Both the position numbers and the translations under genes were made by a program. Below, piece by piece: positions 57,747 through 64,000 of a stretch of 64,000 nucleotides of DNA. The notes below the pieces were generated by a model. That model was given only the letters and a program-made list of their open reading frames with translations, was not told where the DNA came from and ran no database searches. Numbering within the stretch: the first letter of the stretch is position 1; every line of letters starts with the position of its first letter. The stretch comes from Lamprobacter modestohalophilus (GTDB lineage: Bacteria > Pseudomonadota > Gammaproteobacteria > Chromatiales > Chromatiaceae), in the NCBI RefSeq assembly GCF_016583905.1, contig NZ_NRRY01000023.1, positions 1 through 64,000 of the forward strand, given 5' to 3'.

Positions 57747-59252
57747 CTACTTCAGTGCCCCCTTGCCGTAACGCGCCTCAAAGCCCTTGCGCACGGTCTC
57801 CAACTGCTCCTTGTTCATGCCATTGAAGTACCAGTCGTGACCCTCGATTGGCTTGAAGTGCTCTTCCAGTAACGCGACGGCGTACTCATCGTTGCCGTCC
57901 TTCTTGATCACCACGTCCTTCAGCTCTGGAATCCACTTGAAGTAGGTGTGCTGGGCGACCTCATACATGCCGTGCCACCAGGTGTAGTCGGGGCCGCTCA
58001 TCGAGGCGCCATGCCGCGCGCGACGGCCCTCGTGATGCCAGATCTCCCACCAGGTCCATTCGATCTTGTCATCGAACGGGGCCGGGGTGATGTAGCCCTT
58101 CTCCTTCAGGTCGGCCATGGCGGCGGCGATCGGCTTGGCGAACTTGTCGTTGTAGAGATAGACCACGTTGTCGAACTGCTCGTAGTGGCCGTCGATGACG
58201 CTCTTCTCGTGACAGGCGTAGCAGATGTCTTCCATCTTGCCGCGGCGATCCTTCCAGGTCAGCACCTCGACCACGGTCGAGTCCTTGGCTGCGTCGCCAA
58301 CGGCGGGGATCGGCTGGCCCTCGGGCACGTCGAATTCCTCGCCGTTTTCAAGCTTGACCAGGTTGATCTTGGTCGAGATCGGAGGCCGCAGCGTCCAGGA
58401 GATGCGCTCGCCGACGTTATGGGTCGAGGCCTCGTGCGGCGACGCACTCATGTGGCAGGTCGAGCAGGTGGGAGCGGCGCTGTAGTCGATTCCGGCGACC
58501 CATTTGTCTGACTCGAGATTCATCTCGTCGACCTTGGCGCGGTAGATGATGCCGTGCTTGGACTCGTTGTAGACCTCGATCTGCGGATGGTCGGGGCCGA
58601 CGTGGCACTTGCCGCAGGTATCGGGCGTGCGGGCTTGGGCCTTGCTGAAGCGGTGGCGGCCGTGGCAGGCCGTGCAGGAGCCGAGACTGCCGTCGGGATT
58701 GATGCGGCCGATGCCGGTGTTGGGCCAACTGCCGGCGAGCGGCCGCCCTTTGTCTTTGCCCTCGGTGATGAATTCGAGTTCACCGCCATGGCATTGCTTG
58801 CAGCCGGCGTTGACTGCGGCCGGGCCGCCAACCACCTCGCCGAGCAGGTTGTCGAGCGAGCCGAGGATCTGACCGGCCTTGGCGTGATGCGAGCCGTCCA
58901 TCTCCTCGAATTCCTTCTCGTGGCACTTGGAGCAGTCCTTGGGCGTGACGACGATCGAGACGTAGGTTTCCTCGTGGCGCCAGGCGTCGACATCCCCTTC
59001 CTCGGCTTGGTGGCAGTCGAGGCAGCTGACGCCGTTCTGGCCGTGCTGGCTATGGTTCCACTCCCAGTACAGGCCGGGGTTCTCGCCCATGTGGCAGTCG
59101 ACACATTCTTGACCTTTGGGATCACCCCAGTCGATACCGGGCTGGCCAGCGGGGCGGATGGCATGGGCGTTGGCGGCGACGAGTAGGCCAAAGACGGCGA
59201 CTAGCAGGTAGCCGAACAGGCCGGCGCGCGGGCCTGAGCGTGTTCTCGACAT
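57747..59252 (-). CDS. octaheme cytochrome c, hydroxylamine oxidoreductase-like
   Basis: The product has 501 residues from ATG 59252 (GAGGAG upstream) with a signal peptide (LFGYLLVAVFGLLVAANAHA). Eight CxxCH motifs are present: CVDCH, CLDCH, CSKCH, CKQCH, CTACH, CGKCH, CSTCH, CYACH. The C-terminal part (WTWWEIWHHEGRRARHG, MSGPDYTWWHGMYEV) matches the HAO family, with Tyr423 in GPDY in the zone where Nitrosomonas HAO has its haem-crosslinking Tyr. In non-nitrifiers such enzymes reduce nitrite or hydroxylamine. NapGH could feed it. An FNR-like box is upstream. Confidence 0.93.
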   Translation of the reverse strand: MSRTRSGPRAGLFGYLLVAVFGLLVAANAHAIRPAGQPGIDWGDPKGQECVDCHMGENPGLYWEWNHSQHGQNGVSCLDCHQAEEGDVDAWRHEETYVSIVVTPKDCSKCHEKEFEEMDGSHHAKAGQILGSLDNLLGEVVGGPAAVNAGCKQCHGGELEFITEGKDKGRPLAGSWPNTGIGRINPDGSLGSCTACHGRHRFSKAQARTPDTCGKCHVGPDHPQIEVYNESKHGIIYRAKVDEMNLESDKWVAGIDYSAAPTCSTCHMSASPHEASTHNVGERISWTLRPPISTKINLVKLENGEEFDVPEGQPIPAVGDAAKDSTVVEVLTWKDRRGKMEDICYACHEKSVIDGHYEQFDNVVYLYNDKFAKPIAAAMADLKEKGYITPAPFDDKIEWTWWEIWHHEGRRARHGASMSGPDYTWWHGMYEVAQHTYFKWIPELKDVVIKKDGNDEYAVALLEEHFKPIEGHDWYFNGMNKEQLETVRKGFEARYGKGALK

Positions 59253-59508
59253 GGTGCACTCTCCTCGATCTTGTCTGGCGATCATGACTGGCGGTCATGA
59301 CTGGCGGTCATGAGCAGCTGGATGGCGCGCCCCTCGCAGGTTCTGGCGCTGGAGTGGGCGGCGGTTCGAGGCCCGTGCTGGGCGGCATCCTCAGCGAGGT
59401 GAAGCTGTCGTCAGCGTTGGTCTCTGATGTCATGCTGTGCGAGCAGGGGCTTGTAAACCTTGATCCGTCTCATGAATGGCCAGTGGGCCGGTTCAGAACC
59501 CCGGTAAA

Positions 59509-59522
59509 TTGACGGATATCAA
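59509..59522. promoter_or_regulatory. FNR/DNR-like box TTGAC-N4-ATCAA upstream of the octaheme cytochrome
   Basis: TTGACGGATATCAA fits the TTGAY-N4-ATCAA dyad of FNR/ANR/DNR-type regulators of anaerobic and nitrogen-oxide metabolism. It is 257 nt before the cytochrome start, in the same divergent region as marC. An identical half-site pair occurs at 17500-17513. Confidence 0.5.
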
Positions 59523-59690
59523 TGATCGGCGCGATAACCAACCGTGCTTGAGCAGCATCGATGGGCCGACCGGATCAGGTCTCGACGCTTCGCAGCAGCG
59601 CGTGACTGGTTGCAAACGCTGCTCGAATCCTCTTTGATGCAGCCTCGCATGGTCGGGCCAGTGGTTGCGCGATCAGCTTGAGTCTGTTCG

Positions 59691-59714
59691 ATAAGCGGAT
59701 AAGCGGATAAGCGG
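59691..59714. repeat. 8-bp tandem repeat x3 directly before the marC start
   Basis: The unit ATAAGCGG occurs at 59691, 59699 and 59707, with a diverged fourth (ATTAGCG) running to 59721. The array ends at the ATG 59722, replacing the usual ribosome-binding region. Confidence 0.95.
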
Positions 59715-59721
59715 ATTAGCG

Positions 59722-60360
59722 ATGACGGAAAAACTGGTCTTTGAATTCGTCACCCTGTTTGTGGTGCTGGAGCCGTTCGGGATGCTGGCGGTGTTTCTCG
59801 CGGTGACCGCGGGTCTCGAGGCTGGTCAACGCCGCAAAGCTGCGGCGCTCGCGATCCTGTACGCCTTCGCCGTGCTGGTGTTCTTTGTTGTTGTCGGCGA
59901 GCTATTGCTGATCCAAATGGGCATTCCGCTGCGGGCCTTTCAGGTCGCTGGAGGCTTGTTGCTGCTTCTGTATGGGATCGAGATGAGCCTTGGCGCCCAT
60001 GCGCCCGGTACCGGGCCTTCGGCGGCGTCCCATACAGATTCCAGCAGCAGTATCAACTCATTGGCCGTGTATCCACTTGCGATCCCGTCGATCGCAGGGC
60101 CAGGGGCGATGTTGACCGTGGTTTTGCTGACTGATAATCGTGAGCACGCTGTGATCGATCAGCTGATCACCACCGCTGTGCTTGGATCGACCCTGTTCCT
60201 GTTCTTGCTCATCCTGTTGGCGGCCAGTCCGATCATGCGGGTGATTGGCCAGGGCGGCGCCAATGTCTTGCGGCGTGTGATGGGCGTCATACTCAGCGCG
60301 ATCGCTGCCAATATGATACTTGGCGCCTTTCAGGAGTGGCTGGGGCTGCCGCCGCTATAG
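59722..60360 (+). CDS. MarC family integral membrane protein
   Basis: The product has 212 residues with six hydrophobic helices; KLVFEFVTLFVVLEPFGMLAV, AVYPLAIPSIAGPGAML and VIGQGGANVLRRVMGVIL are MarC-family landmarks. MarC proteins are inner-membrane proteins of unproven transport function. The start is directly preceded by the 8-bp repeat array. The gene ends at a strong hairpin facing the DsrE-family gene. Confidence 0.93.
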   Translation: MTEKLVFEFVTLFVVLEPFGMLAVFLAVTAGLEAGQRRKAAALAILYAFAVLVFFVVVGELLLIQMGIPLRAFQVAGGLLLLLYGIEMSLGAHAPGTGPSAASHTDSSSSINSLAVYPLAIPSIAGPGAMLTVVLLTDNREHAVIDQLITTAVLGSTLFLFLLILLAASPIMRVIGQGGANVLRRVMGVILSAIAANMILGAFQEWLGLPPL

Positions 60361-60371
60361 TCCGAGCTCGA

Positions 60372-60399
60372 GCAGTGCATGAAGGGCGCCATGCACTGC
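60372..60399. terminator. strong bidirectional hairpin terminator
   Basis: GCAGTGCATG (60372-60381) pairs perfectly with CATGCACTGC (60390-60399) over an 8-nt loop. It lies between the convergent marC and DsrE-family genes, 12 nt after one stop and 12 nt before the other. Confidence 0.75.
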
Positions 60400-60410
60400 G
60401 GGCTATCGCC

Positions 60411-60944
60411 TTACAAGATCGGGATCATCGCGTAGCCCTTGGACTGATAGCCAATCTGCGAGACGAAGGTGTTGCCGACAAAGTCGATACCTGGCAGCAG
60501 CGTGCCGGGGTCGATCTTGAAGAGCCGGGCGGCGACTGAGCAGGCCTCCATGTGCACATTCGGTTTTGCCTGCAGGGTCTTGATCAGCTCGGCGACGGCC
60601 TCGTAGTGCTGTTCTTGATCCAAGGGGACATCGGTGTGCTGGGTTGATATCAGCTGCAGCGATGGCCCGCGGAAGGTGAACACCATCTCGGGCTCGACGC
60701 CTTGGCGCTTGAGATCCTCATAGGTCTCATCCATGACCTTCAGATAAAGGCTCAGCTTCTCCGGGTTGCCTACGTTGATGTCCCAGGCGACCTTGCCGGT
60801 CTCGACGCTGGCGAGCGCCCGGCTGTCGTCGGGCTTGGTGTCAGGGGCATCGGCCGCGAGCGTGAGGGTGCCGGCACCGACGAGATAGCAGGCGGCGAGG
60901 CAGAGCGCCCCGGCCCGGAGGCGAAAGGTGAGGGGGAGGGACAT
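60411..60944 (-). CDS. periplasmic DsrE-family protein
   Basis: The product has 177 residues with a signal peptide (AGALCLAACYLVGAGTLTLAA). The DsrE/DsrF-like domain covers about 55-177: VAWDINVGNPEKLSLYLKVM, MVFTFRGPSLQLIS, AELIKTLQAKPNVHMEACSV, LLPGIDFVGNTFVSQIGYQS and KGYAMIPI. Cys at MEACSV is the likely sulfur-carrying residue. Cytoplasmic DsrE works in sulfur relay in purple sulfur bacteria; exported relatives are less understood. Confidence 0.88.
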   Translation of the reverse strand: MSLPLTFRLRAGALCLAACYLVGAGTLTLAADAPDTKPDDSRALASVETGKVAWDINVGNPEKLSLYLKVMDETYEDLKRQGVEPEMVFTFRGPSLQLISTQHTDVPLDQEQHYEAVAELIKTLQAKPNVHMEACSVAARLFKIDPGTLLPGIDFVGNTFVSQIGYQSKGYAMIPIL

Positions 60945-61211
60945 CGCAGTAGACCTCTGATGGTTGTTGTCGTTTGGTGTTGAGTAGAGAGTAAAGCCGT
61001 GCCGAGGCTGATGATTGCGCGAGGCACGGCGTTGGCAGCACTCGCGGCCACCCTGCCGTACTTGAAGCGCTCGCGCGCCTTGCGGTGGTCCATCACCCTC
61101 AATTATGGGGCAGGGTGCTCGGTTTTCGACCGTGCCGTAACCGGCTTCGAGTAGACTCGAGCAGGCGTCGTCAGGAGACCAATACTGAGATAACGAGGTT
61201 CAGCTTGAGCC

Positions 61212-62699
61212 ATGGCTTCTATCGATTCTGAGACTGAGCAGCAAGGTCCGATCTGGGAGCTGGTTGGGTTGTCCGATTATCGGCTGCCCTCGGCGCCGAC
61301 CGCGACCAGCGCACGGCGCGGCCTGTCGTCGCTGATGCGGCTGTTCGGACGCCGCCAGCCAGCGTCGCAGGGGCCGGTGAAGACCGAGGACGAGCTGCAC
61401 AGACTCGAGCCCGAGCGTCTGGAGGCCATCATCAGTCCGATCGATTGGCACCCAGCCGCGCAGTTGCTGCAACAAGCCCTTGAGCAGCGCTCCAAGCTCG
61501 ATCCCGCCTGGTTCATCATCAGCCCGCCCGCTGCCGGCTATGCAGGCCTGCTCGAGACCTGGGCAGCTCAGCAAGCTGCCGCCTGCATCCCGAGCCCGAC
61601 CTATGAGATCGTTGCCGGCGACCACTCCGGCTGGCTCGCCGACTTGCCGGCTGGCGACGCCCCTTGGACGTTGCCACGGCTCGAGCGCTGCTGGCTACGC
61701 CATCCGGCTGGGCTCGGCTTGGTGCGCGAGCTGTTCGACCGCCTGCTCAGCGGCAAGCTCGGTTTCGGCCTGATCGGCTGCGACAGCTGGGCTTGGGCCT
61801 ATCTGCGTTATGTGGTGCCGACGCAGGCTGTGCGCGCCTTGACGCTACAGGCGCTCGATGGCGAGCGGCTGGCGAACTGGCTCGGCCAGCTGGCGGCTGG
61901 GGGGCCGGCTGAGTTGTCGACCGGTTCGCCGACGGGTTCACCGACTGTTAAGCAGAAGGGAACGCCGACCGTTACGCCGACTGGCACGTCGACAGGTTTG
62001 CCAAATAGGTTGTCGGTTGCACACAGCCTGCGCCCGCGCCGCTTCCGTCATGCACAGAGCGGCAATCTGCTGTTGTCCGTGAACGATGATGAGGAGATCG
62101 GGGTTACCAGTGAGCTGCGCTATCTGGCAGCACAGTCTCGCGGCAACCCTGGTGTGGCGTTGCAGCTCTGGCGCTCGCGGCTGCGCTCAGAGCCAGACAA
62201 GCCGGAGGCCGTCGAGGCCGAGGCCGATGATGAGTCTGATGCCAAGGCGGGCGACGAGTCGGGCGAGGAGGCAGGCGGCAAAACGGCTGACAAGGCAGAC
62301 GGTAAGGCAGTCGATAAAGCCAGCGACAAAGCGGGTGATACAGTCGGCGACAAAGCCGGCGATAAAACCGGCGACAGGGGCAGTGACAAGACCGGCGACA
62401 AGCCCAAGGTCGAAACCATCTGGGTGGCTCCGGCGGTCGATCTTGAGCTGCCGAGCGGTCTGGATGAGGCCGAGGCGCTGATCCTACACGCGCTGCTGCT
62501 CCACGATGGGCTGCCGACCGAGGTCGTTGAGGGGCTGTTACCACATGCGCGCTTCCAGACGCACTCCCTGCTGCTGCAGCTCGCTGCCGTGGAGGTGATC
62601 CGATCTGAGCCCGACGGCTGCTGGCGTGTCACGGCGTTCGCTTATGCCGCCGTGCGTAGCTTCCTCGCCGGGCGTCGTTTCTTGGTTGACGATGTTTAA
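61212..62699 (+). CDS. unknown protein with Lys/Asp/Gly repeats, paired with MscS
   Basis: The product has 495 residues and is not recognised. The N-terminal two thirds look like a folded alpha/beta domain (FIISPPAAGYAGLLETWAAQ, VAGDHSGWLADLPAG, LGFGLIGCDSWAWAYLRYVV). Two low-complexity segments interrupt it: a Thr/Gly/Ser/Pro one (coded 61918-62000) and an Asp/Lys/Ala/Gly one (coded 62225-62405, repeats such as DKAGDKTGD). The C-terminus (LILHALLLHDGLPTEVVEGLL) looks like a winged helix. The MscS gene follows after 41 nt, so the two are probably co-transcribed. The stop codon lies in a 12-bp repeat. Confidence 0.75.
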   Translation: MASIDSETEQQGPIWELVGLSDYRLPSAPTATSARRGLSSLMRLFGRRQPASQGPVKTEDELHRLEPERLEAIISPIDWHPAAQLLQQALEQRSKLDPAWFIISPPAAGYAGLLETWAAQQAAACIPSPTYEIVAGDHSGWLADLPAGDAPWTLPRLERCWLRHPAGLGLVRELFDRLLSGKLGFGLIGCDSWAWAYLRYVVPTQAVRALTLQALDGERLANWLGQLAAGGPAELSTGSPTGSPTVKQKGTPTVTPTGTSTGLPNRLSVAHSLRPRRFRHAQSGNLLLSVNDDEEIGVTSELRYLAAQSRGNPGVALQLWRSRLRSEPDKPEAVEAEADDESDAKAGDESGEEAGGKTADKADGKAVDKASDKAGDTVGDKAGDKTGDRGSDKTGDKPKVETIWVAPAVDLELPSGLDEAEALILHALLLHDGLPTEVVEGLLPHARFQTHSLLLQLAAVEVIRSEPDGCWRVTAFAYAAVRSFLAGRRFLVDDV

Positions 62700-62732
62700 T
62701 GCGCTGATTAGTGCGCTGATTAATGCGCTGAG
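62697..62732. repeat. 12-bp tandem repeat x3 giving three in-frame stop codons
   Basis: The units are 62697-62708, 62709-62720 and 62721-62732, of the form TARTGCGCTGAK. The TAA, TAG and TAA at their starts are all in frame with the unknown gene. The array ends 8 nt before the MscS start codon, so its length sets the spacing between the two genes. Confidence 0.95.
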
Positions 62733-62740
62733 CCAGCACC

Positions 62741-63559
62741 ATGGATACTGAAACGATCAACGACCTCTTTCGCCGGCTTGATACTGGCGCTTTGCTCGAC
62801 TTGACGCTGATCCTGTTTGGCACTGTCGCGCTGATCCTGCTGGTGCAGAAAGCGCTGCCCTGGCTCGCCAACCGGCTGCACGGTAAGTCCCGGCACTACT
62901 TGCTGGCCTTGGTGCCGCTGTTACGCCTGATCATCGTCATCGGTGCCTTCTTGCTGGCGGTGCCGACCCTGATCGAGCCCTCGCTGCAGAACATGGTCGC
63001 GATCTTCGGCTCGCTTGGATTGGCGCTCGGCTTCGCGCTCAAGGACTACGCCAGCAGTCTGGTCGCCGGCATCGTCGCGGTTGGCGAGGCGCCCTATCGT
63101 AATGGCGATTGGGTGCAGATCGGCGATACCTATGGCGAGGTGACCCATGTCGGCATGCGCGCGGTCAACCTGGTGACGCCGGACGACAATCTGGTCAGTA
63201 TCCCGCACGCGAAGCTCTGGACCGAGCCGATCTCGAACGCCAACAATGGCAGCCCGCAATTGCAGTGCACGGCGGACTTCTATCTGCATCCAGCCCATGA
63301 TGGCGCTCGGGTTCGCGAGCTGCTCTTCGATGTCGCGCTCACCAGCCCCTACCTTGCGCTCGGTGAGCCGATCGCGGTGGTCGCCGCAGAGCAGCCCTGG
63401 GGGACGCGCTACCGGCTGCGCGCCTATCCGATCGACGCGCGCCAACAATTTCGCTTTGCCACGGATCTGACCTTGCGCGCCAAGGCTGAGCTATTGCGCC
63501 AAGGCTTCAGGATGGCCGCCGTGCCGGCACGACCAGAGCCGGCCGGGGCATCCGGCTAG
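62741..63559 (+). CDS. MscS-family mechanosensitive channel
   Basis: The product has 272 residues. Two or three membrane helices (about 20-40, 60-80, 85-105) lead to the pore and MscS beta domain: IFGSLGLALGFALKDYASSL, VAVGEAPYRNGDWVQIGDTYG, VGMRAVNLVTPDDNLVSIP and NAKL-like HAKLWTEPISN. It should release solutes on hypo-osmotic shock. It is co-oriented with, and 41 nt behind, the unknown gene. Confidence 0.93.
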   Translation: MDTETINDLFRRLDTGALLDLTLILFGTVALILLVQKALPWLANRLHGKSRHYLLALVPLLRLIIVIGAFLLAVPTLIEPSLQNMVAIFGSLGLALGFALKDYASSLVAGIVAVGEAPYRNGDWVQIGDTYGEVTHVGMRAVNLVTPDDNLVSIPHAKLWTEPISNANNGSPQLQCTADFYLHPAHDGARVRELLFDVALTSPYLALGEPIAVVAAEQPWGTRYRLRAYPIDARQQFRFATDLTLRAKAELLRQGFRMAAVPARPEPAGASG

Positions 63560-63579
63560 CGAATGAGCGCTAAGAAAGC

Positions 63580-63643
63580 GTCCACCAACTGCTTTCCGAT
63601 TTGAGCGCCACGGTAGGGGATCATCGGGAATGAGAAAATGGAC
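63580..63643. repeat. 64-bp imperfect palindromic repeat (MITE/REP-like), copy 2
   Basis: It matches the element at 32152-32216 over its length, with outer arms GTCCA and TGGAC and the inner arms TTTCCGAT and ATCGGGAA. It lies between the MscS gene and the moaA end. Confidence 0.8.
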
Positions 63644-63692
63644 GACTACTCAGCACAGCTGGTGCGGAATGAGCCACGTTTGCGATGGGCTG

Positions 63693-64000
63693 TTAACCGC
63701 CGGTCGCATTCATGTGCCGAAAGATCACCGGCTTGGCCTCGAGATTGAAGTCGTGGCCTTCGGGCTTGATCGCCATGGACTTGATGATGGCGCGCTTGAC
63801 CGCCTCGTCATCGAGTGGGTTGGCGCGGAGCACGCGGCGGAGATCCATCGAGTGCTCTTGGCCGAGGCAGAGCAGCAGTCGACCTTCGGCGGTGACACGC
63901 ACGCGGTTGCAGCTGCCGCAGAAGTTGTGGCTATGCGGCGAGATGAAGCCGACGCGGGTCTCGGCGCCGGCGACACGCCAGTAGCGCGAGGGGCCACCAG
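63693..64000 (-). CDS. moaA: MoaA, C-terminal part (continues beyond window)
   Basis: The last 102 residues of the molybdenum cofactor enzyme GTP 3',8-cyclase are visible: [19 protein letters not shown] and LLLCLGQ provide the cysteines of the C-terminal [4Fe-4S] cluster, and [21 protein letters not shown], quoted by its end FRHMNATGG, is the family's C-terminal GG tail. It catalyses the first step of cofactor synthesis with MoaC. The start lies outside the window. Confidence 0.97.
   Translation of the reverse strand, partial: GGPSRYWRVAGAETRVGFISPHSHNFCGSCNRVRVTAEGRLLLCLGQEHSMDLRRVLRANPLDDEAVKRAIIKSMAIKPEGHDFNLEAKPVIFRHMNATGG

Larger units (their letters stand above)
59253..59721. other. 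intergenic region between octaheme cytochrome and marC
   Basis: About 470 bp. It contains a 13-bp repeat TCATGACTGGCGG (59282-59294, 59295-59307, partial third), an FNR/DNR-like box (59509-59522) and an 8-bp repeat at the right end. No gene is seen in it. Confidence 0.6.

Noticed and set aside
59297-59512. 71-codon plus-strand frame in the octaheme cytochrome upstream region
   Set aside because: Starts in a tandem repeat and has no protein-like pattern.

Overview
The window looks like a chromosomal segment of a high-G+C gammaproteobacterium, most likely a purple sulfur bacterium (Chromatiales). That assignment is inferred from gene content: cytochrome c', cytochrome b561, a DsrE-family protein, NapG/NapH quinol oxidation proteins beside an octaheme HAO-like cytochrome, a BLUF photoreceptor, glycogen genes and many signalling proteins. 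No rRNA, tRNA or CRISPR array was found.

Layout. 1-2.7 kb: an ISKra4-like transposase tail, a DUF502 protein, a GH13 alpha-amylase-family enzyme and a small lipoprotein. 2.9-10.3 kb: a co-oriented signalling block made of a FIST-domain protein, a REC-GGDEF(degenerate)-EAL phosphodiesterase, a hybrid histidine kinase and an EAL(degenerate)-HDOD protein; the last three overlap by 4 nt. Two response regulators (one with an HPt domain) lie on the other strand at 11.8-12.9 kb, after an ABM-domain protein and an iron-type alcohol dehydrogenase. 13-24.5 kb: Uma2 genes, a giant AsmA-like protein, a truncated ABC exporter, a decayed Fic gene and many small envelope or stress proteins (two related lipoproteins, DUF533, YeaQ-type, PliG-like). 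These carry recurring intergenic palindromes and a duplicated leader hairpin. 24.5-32 kb: a BvgS-like kinase with three periplasmic binding domains, a YpfJ-type metallopeptidase, a BON-LysM protein, a second PliG-like protein and a NarL-type regulator. 32-37.5 kb: glgA (with a long low-complexity N-terminal tail), glgB and a BLUF protein. 37.7-47.2 kb: cytochrome b561/c', a CDP-alcohol phosphatidyltransferase, HD-GYP, tpm, shrunken copies of the LysM and DUF533 genes, HPP/CBS, a CcbP-like protein, LysR and Uma2. 47.5-49.6 kb: a chemoreceptor. 49.7-59.3 kb: a truncated DUF255 gene, an MBL protein, napH-napG, a mosaic of broken nuclease and toxin-antitoxin genes, a TPR protein and the octaheme cytochrome, with an FNR/DNR-like box upstream of the last. 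59.7-64 kb: MarC, DsrE, an unknown protein paired with an MscS channel, and the 3' end of moaA.

Two themes stand out. First, signalling density: one c-di-GMP/phosphorelay cluster plus a BvgS-like kinase, HD-GYP, BLUF and a chemoreceptor. Second, slippage and mosaic decay: short tandem repeats sit exactly on stop codons of four genes and immediately before several start codons, and several genes occur as a full copy plus a shrunken or chimeric copy. All assignments come from reading the sequence; no database search was run.
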